A stretch of 16,914 nt of DNA from Desulfobacter curvatus DSM 3379 (GTDB lineage Bacteria; Desulfobacterota; Desulfobacteria; Desulfobacterales; Desulfobacteraceae). Below, in pieces: positions 1 to 7,558 of this stretch. Position 1 is the first letter of the stretch. Each line of letters starts with the position of its first letter. The notes beneath the pieces were generated by a model that ran no database searches, was not told the DNA's origin, and was given only the letters and a program-made list of their open reading frames with translations. The position numbers and the translations under genes are program-made. The DNA lies in NCBI RefSeq assembly GCF_000373985.1, contig NZ_KB893126.1, positions 1 to 16,914 on the forward strand, given 5' to 3'.

Positions 1-116
1 CCGGTGGCGATGGCGAAGAGGCCACACCCGTACCCATCTCGAACACGGAAGTTAAGCTCTTTAGCGTCGATGGTACTGCATGGGAGACTGTGTGGGAGAG
101 TAGAACGCCGCCGGTT
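1..116 (+). rRNA. rrf: 5S ribosomal RNA (5' end at or just before the window edge)
   Basis: The RNA has the conserved 5S core: the CCCATCTCGAACACGGAAGTTAAG stretch at about 34-57 (loop B/C region) and the GCGTCGATGGTACTGCATGGGAGACTGTGTGGGAGAGTAG region at 64-103. Terminal bases 1-8 (CCGGTGGC) pair with about 107-114 (GCCGCCGG), closing helix I. The length matches a normal 5S of 115-120 nt, and one to a few 5' bases may lie outside the window. It is followed at once by a rho-independent terminator, as expected for the last gene of an rRNA operon. Confidence 0.97.
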
Positions 117-123
117 CTTTTTT

Positions 124-170
124 AAAAGCCCTGATTATTTATTGTAAATGGTCAGGGCTTTTTTGTTTTT
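124..170 (+). terminator. Rho-independent terminator of the rRNA operon
   Basis: An 11-bp perfect stem, AAAAGCCCTGA (124-134) with TCAGGGCTTTT (152-162), encloses a 17-nt AT-rich loop and runs into a T-rich tail (TTTTTTGTTTTTT). It sits 8 bases after the 5S rRNA and before the ABC-F gene, so it separates rRNA transcription from the downstream genes. Confidence 0.93.
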
Positions 171-200
171 TATCAATTCGGTTTAGGAAATACCATATTA

Positions 201-1817
201 ATGATTTTTGCAGATAACATCTCCCTTGCCTATGGCAAACGTGCCCTGTTCAAAGATGTCAACATCATGTTTAAACCCGGCAACTGTTACGGCCTTATTG
301 GGGCCAATGGTGCCGGAAAAAGTACCTTTTTAAAAATTCTTGCACAAGAGCTTGAGCCGGATACCGGTACTGTTTCCGTGGGGCCTAAAGAGCGCATCGC
401 TGTGTTGCGCCAGGATCACTTTGCCTTTGACGAACATCGGGTGCTCGATACGGTTATCATGGGCCATGACAAGCTATATAATCTCATGGCCGAGCGGGAT
501 GCCCTCTATGCCAAGCCTGATTTTTCCGAAGAAGACGGCATCCGCTCCGGTGAAATAGAGGTCGCGTTTGAGGAGATGAACGGGTATGAGGCTGAATCGG
601 ATGCGGCGGTACTTTTAAAACACCTTGGCATTGATGAAGCACTGCACACCAAAAAAATGAAAGAGCTTGAGGGCGGTGAGAAAGTGCGGGTTCTTCTGGG
701 CCAGGCCCTTTTTGGCAACCCGGATGTTCTGCTGCTTGACGAACCGACCAACAACCTGGATATCCAGGCCATTACCTGGCTCCAGGATTTTTTGTTTCGT
801 TTCAAAAATACCGTGATTGTGGTGTCCCATGACCGGCATTTCATGAACCAGGTATGCACCCACATTGCCGACATTGATTTCAGTCAGATTTCCGTTTACG
901 TGGGCAATTATGATTTCTGGTACCAGGCCAGCAAGCTTAATTTGAAACAAAAGCAGGCGGATAACAAACGGGTGACAGAAAAGGCCGAAGAACTCAAGTC
1001 CTTTATCCGCAGGTTTTCCTCCAATGCATCCAAGTCAAAGCAGGCCACATCCCGTAAAAAACTGCTGGATAAGCTGACCATTGAAGACCTGCCGGTATCA
1101 AGCAGAAAATATCCGTTTATACGATTCAAACCTGAAAGAGCTTGCGGAAATATTATCCTGGAAGTTGAAGGGCTTTCCAAGACCATTGAGGGTGAAAAAA
1201 TCCTGGATGATGTTACGTTCAGGGTTAATAGCGAGGATAAGATTGCCTTTGTGGGCGAAAATACCCTTGCCATCACCGCGCTTTTCGATATTTTGTCTGG
1301 GAAAATGGAAGCGGATGAAGGTGAGTTCAGGTGGGGTGTTACCACCAGCCAGTCCTATTTTTCCAAAGAGCACAGTGCCTTTTTTGGCGAGGATCTTAAT
1401 CTGATCCAGTGGCTGCTGCAGTTTGCCCCGCCCACCGAGGGTGAGAGTTTTGCCAGAACCTTTTTGGGGCGGATGCTTTTTTCCGGTGAAGATGCCCTGA
1501 AAAAGACCCATATGCTCTCCGGCGGTGAAAAGGTCAGATGCATGCTCTCCAGGATGATGTTGTCCGAATCCAATGTTTTGATGCTGGATGACCCCACCAA
1601 CCATCTGGACCTGGAATCCATCACCGCCCTTAACGACAGCCTGGTGGAGTTCCCCGAAGTGGTTCTTTTCACCTCCCACGACCATGAATTTATCAACACC
1701 ATTGCCAACCGTATCATCGAGATAACCCCCGACGGGATTATCGATCGCCTCATGTCCTATGATGATTACCTTGAAAGCTCGGAAGTGGCCCGGGTGCGGG
1801 AAACAATAAGCGCCTAG
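201..1817 (+). CDS. ABC-F family ATPase (YbiT/YkpA-like), second nucleotide-binding domain degenerate
   Basis: This is a soluble ATPase with two ABC domains and no membrane segments, 538 aa, the usual size for ABC-F. The family acts on the ribosome as translation factors or resistance proteins. Domain 1 is complete: Walker A GANGAGKST (residues 34-42), signature LEGGEK (about 156-161), Walker B LLLDEPTNNLD (about 177-187) and SHDRHF switch. A charged linker with many Lys/Arg (about 240-310) precedes domain 2, which has LSGGEK (about 439-444), LDDPTNHLD (about 462-470) and TSHDHEF. Domain 2 is unusual: the P-loop reads GENTLAIT (about 352-359), lacking the GK[ST] lysine, and the glutamate after Walker B is Asp. 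I recall relaxed second P-loops in YbiT-like proteins, but loss of the lysine is more extreme. The ribosome binding site is weak (AGGA at 185-188, 12 bases before the ATG). The next gene starts 48 bases downstream on the same strand. Family certain; substrate or ribosome role not shown. Confidence 0.93.
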   Translation: MIFADNISLAYGKRALFKDVNIMFKPGNCYGLIGANGAGKSTFLKILAQELEPDTGTVSVGPKERIAVLRQDHFAFDEHRVLDTVIMGHDKLYNLMAERDALYAKPDFSEEDGIRSGEIEVAFEEMNGYEAESDAAVLLKHLGIDEALHTKKMKELEGGEKVRVLLGQALFGNPDVLLLDEPTNNLDIQAITWLQDFLFRFKNTVIVVSHDRHFMNQVCTHIADIDFSQISVYVGNYDFWYQASKLNLKQKQADNKRVTEKAEELKSFIRRFSSNASKSKQATSRKKLLDKLTIEDLPVSSRKYPFIRFKPERACGNIILEVEGLSKTIEGEKILDDVTFRVNSEDKIAFVGENTLAITALFDILSGKMEADEGEFRWGVTTSQSYFSKEHSAFFGEDLNLIQWLLQFAPPTEGESFARTFLGRMLFSGEDALKKTHMLSGGEKVRCMLSRMMLSESNVLMLDDPTNHLDLESITALNDSLVEFPEVVLFTSHDHEFINTIANRIIEITPDGIIDRLMSYDDYLESSEVARVRETISA

Positions 1818-1865
1818 GCAAAAGCATACGGCCCGGACAAACAGACGGACAGGCAGAAAAAGAGT

Positions 1866-3053
1866 ATGAAGACCGAGTACGATGTGGTGATTATCGGGGC
1901 TGGTGCCTCCGGGTTGATGTGCGCGGCCCAGGCCGGAAAACGTGGGAGGCGTGTAAAAGTTCTGGACCACGGCCCCAAGCCCGGACGCAAGATCCTTATG
2001 TCCGGCGGCGGTAGGTGCAATTTTACAAATCGCCGAGTCAGTGCTCAAAATTATATTTCATCCAATCCGCACTTTGTAAAATCCGCGCTTAGCCGGTATC
2101 GCCCACAGGATTTTATCGATCTTGTCCGGCAATACGGGATACGCTTCAGTGAACGGGAACACAGCCAGTTGTTCTGTACGGACAGTGCCGGGCAGATTCT
2201 TGATATGTTGCTGGCAGAGTGCCGCAGTGGCGGTGTCAGCCTGACACCCAAAACAAGCGTTATCGGCATCGAAAAACAGCCTTCTACCCAGGGATTTCAA
2301 ATCCGCACCGCCGGGGAAATAATGAAAGCCTCATCCCTGGTCATTGCCACCGGAGGGGTCTCAATGCCTGCAGCCGGTGCTACACCGTTTGGATACAAGG
2401 TGGCCGAGCAGTTCGGCATTCCTTTGGTGCAGCCCCGCCCCGGCCTTGTTCCTTTTACGGTTCAGCCCGGAGATAAAACGGTTCTGGCGCCCCTGGCCGG
2501 TATTTCAGTCAAGGCCCAGGTTCGCACGGGATCTGCCTCATTTAAAGAGCAGCTTTTGTTTACCCACCGGGGGCTGAGCGGCCCTGTGATCCTCCAGGCC
2601 TCATCCTATTGGCAGCCCGGAGACTTGCTGACCATTGACCTTTTCCCGGATGGAAATCTGGGAGAACTGCTGGAAACAGTACGGCAGACTCGGCCCAAAC
2701 GCCATGTAAAATCCGTCCTGGCCGAGCACCTTCCAATGCGTTTGGTTCAGGCCCGTCTGGATGGAAAAATGTTGAATTGCCCTCTTCACAGCGTTTCCCG
2801 CCAGGGACTTAAACGTGTGATAGACGGGATCCACACCTGGAATATCCGACCCGGCGGCACTGAAGGATACAAAACGGCCGAAGTAACTGTCGGCGGCATT
2901 GACTGTCGCAGGTTCTCTTCAAAAACAATGGAATCCCGGGATGTTCCTGGGCTTTACGCCATTGGCGAAGTACTGGATGTTACCGGGTGGCTGGGCGGAT
3001 ACAATTTCCAGTGGGCATGGTCTTCGGCCTGGGCCGCCGGACAGGTGGTGTAG
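1866..3053 (+). CDS. HI0933/YhiN (BaiN-like) family FAD-dependent oxidoreductase
   Basis: This is a flavoprotein of the HI0933-like group, often annotated as aminoacetone oxidase family or NAD(P)/FAD-dependent oxidoreductase. It is 395 aa, the usual length. The N-terminus has the Rossmann dinucleotide-binding motif GAGASGL (residues 11-17), then the family hallmark GRKILMSGGGRCNFTN (about 41-56). A mid-protein ATGG segment (about 161-164) follows, and the C-terminal flavin-binding block is GLYAIGEVLDVTGWLGGYNFQWAWSSAWAAG with its conserved GG-Y-N-Q-A pattern. No signal peptide or membrane segment is visible, so it is cytoplasmic. It lies 48 bases after the ABC-F gene without an intervening terminator, so cotranscription is likely. 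The ribosome binding site before the ATG is poor (GGCAGAAAAAGAG). The physiological substrate is not established for most of the family. Confidence 0.92.
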   Translation: MKTEYDVVIIGAGASGLMCAAQAGKRGRRVKVLDHGPKPGRKILMSGGGRCNFTNRRVSAQNYISSNPHFVKSALSRYRPQDFIDLVRQYGIRFSEREHSQLFCTDSAGQILDMLLAECRSGGVSLTPKTSVIGIEKQPSTQGFQIRTAGEIMKASSLVIATGGVSMPAAGATPFGYKVAEQFGIPLVQPRPGLVPFTVQPGDKTVLAPLAGISVKAQVRTGSASFKEQLLFTHRGLSGPVILQASSYWQPGDLLTIDLFPDGNLGELLETVRQTRPKRHVKSVLAEHLPMRLVQARLDGKMLNCPLHSVSRQGLKRVIDGIHTWNIRPGGTEGYKTAEVTVGGIDCRRFSSKTMESRDVPGLYAIGEVLDVTGWLGGYNFQWAWSSAWAAGQVV

Positions 3054-3074
3054 GTGTTACTGGCACAACCGGCC

Positions 3075-3650
3075 TCAGATCATCATCCGGTTAATAACAA
3101 TCCTATGGGCCTTTCCAAATTCCATAATTTCCTCGGGCTTAAATTCTCCGGCAGTGTATGTTTTTAGGAACGCCGGGACCGAAAGCATATACAGAATGTA
3201 GGAGAGATGGCCGGAATAGCCGGTGTTGTCCAGCTTTTGAAGTGCTGCGATGGTCTGATCCGCCCGTTCCATTACCTGGCGGCTCACCGCCGGCGGTGCG
3301 TCCTGGCCGCAAACATGGGCGGAGTAAATTCTGCGGCAGGAAAAGGGACGGTCTTTATAGATTAAGCAGGCATTATTTTTCATAAGAAAAGGACAGGGGA
3401 CTGCTTTGCCTGCTTCCCGCTGCTTTATTTCATTTCTGAATGCCTTGGTCAGGGTTTTCTGTCGGCTTTTGGGCATTTTGCCCATGGCCTTCCGGATAAC
3501 CATCCCCTCCAGGGTGGTGATGTCAATGCTGCCGGCTTCCCTGCAACAGAAACTGCAGCCCCGGGCGCAGGCCCTGCCCTTTACCAGGTCACGGGTATCC
3601 GCATTAAAGGCTGCGTAAATGTCTTTTAACTGAGCACTTTTTTCTTTCAT
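3075..3650 (-). CDS. YkgJ-type CxxCxxCC cysteine-cluster protein
   Basis: This 191-aa protein carries the YkgJ cysteine-cluster signature of a predicted zinc- or iron-binding protein. Cysteines lie at residues 28, 32, 35 and 36 (C-A-R-G-C-S-F-C-C), with a second group at 86, 95, 105 and 114 in the typical context CPFL...C.IY..RP.SCR. The N-terminal region is charged and helical, and there is no signal peptide. The family is predicted to bind Fe-S or Zn and its function is unknown. The gene converges on the FAD protein with 21 bases between stops, and diverges from the diguanylate cyclase. A good sigma-70-like promoter lies about 40 bases upstream. The start follows GGAAAAATATG, an acceptable ribosome binding site. 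Confidence 0.88.
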   Translation of the reverse strand: MKEKSAQLKDIYAAFNADTRDLVKGRACARGCSFCCREAGSIDITTLEGMVIRKAMGKMPKSRQKTLTKAFRNEIKQREAGKAVPCPFLMKNNACLIYKDRPFSCRRIYSAHVCGQDAPPAVSRQVMERADQTIAALQKLDNTGYSGHLSYILYMLSVPAFLKTYTAGEFKPEEIMEFGKAHRIVINRMMI

Positions 3651-3687
3651 ATTTTTCCGGTTCGTTAATTGGTGTCAAAATCAGCGC

Positions 3688-3716
3688 ATTATCCTCTTTT
3701 TGATGTCTGTGGGCAA
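3688..3716 (-). promoter_or_regulatory. Predicted sigma-70 promoter of the YkgJ-type gene
   Basis: Read on the minus strand, TTGCCC (3711-3716) and GATAAT (3688-3693) are separated by exactly 17 bases. They match the consensus at 4/6 and 5/6. The -10 box is 37 bases before the ATG, a normal leader length. Confidence 0.5.
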
Positions 3717-3741
3717 GGGGCTTGAAATGCAAATTTACTGC

Positions 3742-3783
3742 TTGACGTCAAAGCCTTGTCAAAAGATTTGAGGCAGTTGACAA
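3742..3783. promoter_or_regulatory. TTGAC/GTCAA repeat cluster before the diguanylate cyclase gene (possible operator)
   Basis: Four copies of the half-site TTGAC/GTCAA lie within 42 bases. There is a perfect 10-bp palindrome TTGACGTCAA (3742-3751), then TTGTCAA (3756-3762) and its inverse TTGACAA (3777-3783). A weak promoter could use TTGACA at 3777-3782 with TAAAGG 17 bases later. The position between two divergent genes fits a regulator site, but no regulator is known. Confidence 0.3.
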
Positions 3784-3854
3784 GGAGAGCCCGGGACTGT
3801 AAAGGATACGTATGTCGTCATTTAATTTCCGTTCCCGTTCCAAGGGGATATTGC

Positions 3855-5870
3855 ATGCGGCCACGAAACAAAAAACCTGAACAACGGTTTTTCCAAAAAG
3901 AAGCGGTGTCCGCACCAGTTGGGATTGAATACCCAACTCATGTGATGCCGTTGTTGGTGTATTTTTATAACACCGTATTGCTGATAACCATTCTCATGCT
4001 TGGGAGCCAGATGGTCACAGCTGCAGTCCCGGCAGCAACAACAGCACCTGAGATTTTGAAAATAGATGCCTTCCAAAAAAGTATTGATATCGGTAGCGGT
4101 TTCCAGCATTTGCCGGATCCGGGAAATACCCTTACCGTGAACGATGTGATTCAACCGGATGCGCCATGGCGGCAAGAATTTCGGCCCACGCGTCATTTCG
4201 GGGCTGCAGACGATATTGTCTGGGTTCGATTCCGCATTCAAAATAGATCAACATCCCTGCGAACAATGGTACTTAATATTGACTGGCCGTTCTTGGATCT
4301 GATTGAATTGTATGTTCAGAATAAGGATGCAACACACCGTAATCTTGCTTCAATAAAATCTGTGACTGCTAAAAAAAATCGACTTCCCTTTGCCTTTGAG
4401 TTCCCATGTCTTGCAAATCAGCAGCTGACTCTGTACCTTCGTGTTCACACAGCCGGAGTGCTGCTGCTGCCCCTGAAAATCTGGCAGCAGGACGCCTATG
4501 AACAGATGTGTCTATACCGGAATCTGTTTTTAGGTATGTTTTTCGGCTTCCTAATTGCCATGTGTCTGTACAATGCCTCCCTAAGCTTTTTTACCCAGGA
4601 TAACAGCTATACCTACTATGTGATGTATGTGCTCTCTGTTATTCTGTATTGCCTGTCCATGACCGGCGTGGGCCCTGCATATCTGTGGCCGGATTATGCT
4701 TGGCTTAACGGGCATGCTTATGGCCTTCTTTCATCATTTTCTTTTTTGATGGCCACGCTGTTCATCCGCAAATTTTTAAGGTTGACGAAAATAGGCGGCT
4801 GGCTACTTCAACTAAATAATATTTTTGCGGTATTCTGGGTAGCAATGACAATTTTATTTGCCGTGTATAACGGCAAGTGGATGATATATTGCGAAAATCT
4901 GGGCGCGATATTCAGCTGTGTGGCAGCGCTTGTAGCCACGATAACCTTATGGTGCAAAGGCAGCGTTGCCGCCAAGTACATGACCATTGCCTGGACCTTG
5001 CTTATTTTGGCCACGTTTGTATTGATGATGGGCCTTGCGGGCATTGTTACATATAAACCCATTATCCAGCACAGCCAGAATATCGGATTTATACTGGAAT
5101 TACTTCTGCTGTCCCTTGCCCTTGCAGATCGAATCAGAAGAGAGCGTGCTGAAAAAGAAGCCGCCCAGGAACTTTCCATCAGACTTTATAACGAGGCGGT
5201 CGAGGCCAAGGAGAGGGAAATGCAAGCCCAGGCAAAAACCCTTGCTGTGGAACGGGCAGCTAAAAATGAGTTGGAGGAGAAGGTAAACCGGCGGACCCAA
5301 GAGCTTCAGAATACCTTGTTCCAGCTTGAGTCGGCAAATAAAAAATTAGGGTTGATGAGCCGGACCGATGGACTGACCCAGTTGTTCAACAGACGATATT
5401 TTGATGAGGTCTTTGAAGAAGAGTTCAAGCGGGCCATACGGTATGGGCAGGCGTTATCTATCATTATGGGCGATATTGACCATTTTAAAAAGATCAATGA
5501 TACCCATGGGCATCAGCTGGGGGACGAATGTCTTAAAGTGGTGGCATCCACCTGGCAGGCACACCTTAAACGTGCCGGAGAACTCGTGGCCAGGTATGGT
5601 GGCGAGGAGTTTGTTTCTTTATTGCCCACCACCGATATTATTGGTGCAAAAAAGATTGCCGAACAAATCAGGACCGCCATTGAGGCGGCCAATCCGAAAT
5701 TCGGTGAAATCCGTATCAAACTTAATATCAGCTTAGGGGTGTCCAGCCTGTCTTTGTCCGGTAAGGATGATATGGATGCACTTTTACAGCGGGCGGACAG
5801 CGCCTTGTATGAAGCCAAAACCCAAGGCCGCAACAGGGTTGAAATCAAGGAATACGAATCATCTGATTGA
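3855..5870 (+). CDS. Membrane-bound diguanylate cyclase (7TMR-DISMED2, 7TMR-DISM_7TM, GGDEF)
   Basis: This is a predicted cyclic-di-GMP synthase that couples an outer-face sensor to an inner GGDEF domain. From the ATG at 3855 (671 aa) the order is: a basic N-terminal tail, a hydrophobic signal or anchor segment (about 31-57), a 7TMR-DISM extracellular domain type 2 (about 68-218, with the WVRFRIQN pattern), a seven-helix membrane region (about 222-420), a coiled coil (about 420-505) and GGDEF (about 505-665). The catalytic loop is intact (GGEEF, residues 582-586), so activity is expected. The usual RxxD product-inhibition site is RAGE (573-576), with Glu for Asp. I chose 3855 because AAGGGGA lies 6-7 bases before it; an upstream in-frame TTG at 3756 has no such site. 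ATG 3945, directly before the signal segment, is a second option. The gene converges with jetD, 8 bases between stops. Confidence 0.92.
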   Translation: MRPRNKKPEQRFFQKEAVSAPVGIEYPTHVMPLLVYFYNTVLLITILMLGSQMVTAAVPAATTAPEILKIDAFQKSIDIGSGFQHLPDPGNTLTVNDVIQPDAPWRQEFRPTRHFGAADDIVWVRFRIQNRSTSLRTMVLNIDWPFLDLIELYVQNKDATHRNLASIKSVTAKKNRLPFAFEFPCLANQQLTLYLRVHTAGVLLLPLKIWQQDAYEQMCLYRNLFLGMFFGFLIAMCLYNASLSFFTQDNSYTYYVMYVLSVILYCLSMTGVGPAYLWPDYAWLNGHAYGLLSSFSFLMATLFIRKFLRLTKIGGWLLQLNNIFAVFWVAMTILFAVYNGKWMIYCENLGAIFSCVAALVATITLWCKGSVAAKYMTIAWTLLILATFVLMMGLAGIVTYKPIIQHSQNIGFILELLLLSLALADRIRRERAEKEAAQELSIRLYNEAVEAKEREMQAQAKTLAVERAAKNELEEKVNRRTQELQNTLFQLESANKKLGLMSRTDGLTQLFNRRYFDEVFEEEFKRAIRYGQALSIIMGDIDHFKKINDTHGHQLGDECLKVVASTWQAHLKRAGELVARYGGEEFVSLLPTTDIIGAKKIAEQIRTAIEAANPKFGEIRIKLNISLGVSSLSLSGKDDMDALLQRADSALYEAKTQGRNRVEIKEYESSD

Positions 5871-5878
5871 CACGAATG

Positions 5879-6991
5879 TCAATATGCCTCTTTCAGGGCC
5901 GCCGCGATGTCATCCGCCGTCAACCCCTCCTGGGGCCAGCGCCGGGACTCGTATACATTTAAATAGGCATCGGCAATGTCCCTGCCCAGCCACTCAACGG
6001 CCCATTGGGGATCGTGGAATTTTGTTTGGAATTTGTCATATCCTGTTGTGATATTTTTTTTGATGAGTTTCCGGTAAAGGGCTTTGGCCGGACAGACGGG
6101 GGATAGCCCGTTTTTAATCCGGTTTTCATTGATTCGTTGGGGAATGGCAAGTCCTGCGGGGTCCAGATCTCCAAAATAGTGTATCTGGCTCGCCCCGGTC
6201 CGGATTTCAATGTTGGCCAGGCTGTCCAGGGACTGGATGGGGGTGGATCTTGTGGCTTTGAACCCTTTGCCAAACACAACAGCGGCAAAGAAGCCGCCTC
6301 TCAGGGGATGGTCGGCCCGGTTGGCCGTTGTGCAGCTCCAGTACGTGGCGCTGTTTTCCACCACCAGCAGGGGCAGGTGAGCCAATTTTTTGCAATCCGC
6401 TGAAAACACCTCATAGGGCAAAGGTTCGGGGCAGTAAAAGCAGTCTATATCCGCCAGGGTGATCCTGCCTGAAAAAAGTCCTGTATGAACATAGCTGTCC
6501 AAAGCTTTTTCATTACCAAAAATCTGCAAGGCCCTTTCTCGGTGAGGTAGAAGAGGTGGTTTTTTTTTGCGGTTTAAAAGATAGTGGTTCACCGCCCGGG
6601 CAAGAGTCAACTGTTTTTCCGTGGTCAGGGAATGGGCAAATGCCGCCATTCGGGTGGGCTCCCAGGGACTTTGCTCCCTGATCCGGGCAAGGGTTTTCTT
6701 TCGCGTACGTGAAACACGATCTTCATTGGCCCGGACCAGGGTAACATACCGGGGCAGAATACCGAATTTCTGCCAGCCCTGCCCTTTTCTGGACGGCAAC
6801 CGGATCTTCCCTTTGGCATCAAGTTCTTCCAGGGCGCTAAGCAACCGGTCTTCTTTGGAGATATCCATGGTGCCCGGAATGGTTGAAAGAATTTCCTCCA
6901 TGGAAATTTTCCGGCGGACAGCCCCGGCAAACACGCCTTCAAGGGCTGTCATTATCCCTTCAAAACTTGTATCATTAACGAAAAACACCAT
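5879..6991 (-). CDS. jetD: JetD-like Wadjet nuclease subunit (DUF2220, Toprim-type)
   Basis: JetD is the DNA-cleaving subunit of Wadjet. It has a Toprim fold related to topoisomerase VI/Spo11 and cuts circular DNA that the JetABC motor has extruded. This 370-aa protein has the family's normal size. The helical N-terminus (about 1-170) resembles the DUF3322-type arm. The C-terminal DUF2220 part carries the Toprim acid residues: Glu212 in LLVVENSATYW, and the DxD Asp275/Asp277 in YFGDLDPAGLAI. The catalytic set is therefore intact. The ATG overlaps the Nudix stop codon by one base (TAATG), so translation is probably coupled. A second start at codon 14 (base 6952) is preceded by GAAGGG at short spacing and cannot be excluded. 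It is separated from jetC by about 2.8 kb of unrelated genes, which is abnormal for the system. Family call firm; partnership with the jetABC upstream is inferred from context. Confidence 0.85.
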   Translation of the reverse strand: MVFFVNDTSFEGIMTALEGVFAGAVRRKISMEEILSTIPGTMDISKEDRLLSALEELDAKGKIRLPSRKGQGWQKFGILPRYVTLVRANEDRVSRTRKKTLARIREQSPWEPTRMAAFAHSLTTEKQLTLARAVNHYLLNRKKKPPLLPHRERALQIFGNEKALDSYVHTGLFSGRITLADIDCFYCPEPLPYEVFSADCKKLAHLPLLVVENSATYWSCTTANRADHPLRGGFFAAVVFGKGFKATRSTPIQSLDSLANIEIRTGASQIHYFGDLDPAGLAIPQRINENRIKNGLSPVCPAKALYRKLIKKNITTGYDKFQTKFHDPQWAVEWLGRDIADAYLNVYESRRWPQEGLTADDIAAALKEAY

Positions 6992-7485
6992 TAAAGTTTC
7001 TGATACCGCCCAATTTCATCTATAAAGTTAGGCGTAAAAATGCCGGAATCCATTTTTTCAGCAATTTCGTCAAGCCGCCAAAATCGACCCTCTTCAATCT
7101 CATCCTCATTTATTTTAATCTCTCCGTCCCACAGACAATGGTAACTGGATACATATTCCGATTCATAGTCGTTGCGTAGCCGGTATTTATACAGGTACTT
7201 CAGGTTTGTGCCTTTGATGCCAAGCTCCTCTTCCATTTCCCGGACAGCCGCATCCCAGTAGGATTCTCCCTTGTCCACATGACCACCCACCGAGGTATCC
7301 CACTTCCCCGGCTGGACATCCTTATTTATATCTCTTTTTTGCAGATACAATTCATTCTGGCTGTTAAAAACCAGAATATGGACCACCCTGTGGATTAAAC
7401 TTGGATTGCCATGGACCTGATCACGAGCTGCCTGGCCGATAATCTGGTCATCTTCATCAACGATATCAAAAATTTCTTTGGTCAT
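6991..7485 (-). CDS. Nudix hydrolase (YfcD/isopentenyl-diphosphate isomerase-like subgroup)
   Basis: This hydrolase acts on a nucleoside diphosphate linked to another group; the exact substrate is unknown. It is 164 aa with a perfect Nudix box at residues 68-90, GHVDKGE...REMEEELGI, fitting Gx5Ex7REUxEExGU, so metal-dependent hydrolysis is expected. The upstream QKRDINKDVQPGKWDTSVGGH block and the HRVVHILVFN start resemble YfcD-type Nudix proteins, which share the fold of isopentenyl-diphosphate isomerase. The start follows AAGGAAC with 6-base spacing. The gene sits 73 bases after sixA, and its stop overlaps the jetD start by one base. This is the tightest coupling in this part of the window. 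Whether it serves the defence system or was simply captured beside it cannot be decided from sequence. Confidence 0.9.
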   Translation of the reverse strand: MTKEIFDIVDEDDQIIGQAARDQVHGNPSLIHRVVHILVFNSQNELYLQKRDINKDVQPGKWDTSVGGHVDKGESYWDAAVREMEEELGIKGTNLKYLYKYRLRNDYESEYVSSYHCLWDGEIKINEDEIEEGRFWRLDEIAEKMDSGIFTPNFIDEIGRYQKL

Positions 7486-7558
7486 AAATGTTCCTTAAAT
7501 ACAAGCAGATGGAGGGTCGTGCTTTCACGGAAGGTGCAAACAGGATTGCCGGATAGAT

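Noticed and set aside
1098..2048. 316-aa minus-strand open frame across the ABC-F and FAD genes
   Set aside because: It is antisense to two strongly recognisable genes, has no domain similarity and spans their boundary; it is a by-product of codon bias.
3756..3854. Upstream TTG start for the diguanylate cyclase (33 extra residues)
   Set aside because: There is no ribosome binding site before the TTG and the extra peptide lacks features, whereas AAGGGGA precedes the ATG at 3855.
7516..7527. CGTG/CACG hairpin between sixA and nudix
   Set aside because: The stem is only 4 bp, too short to call a terminator or processing site.
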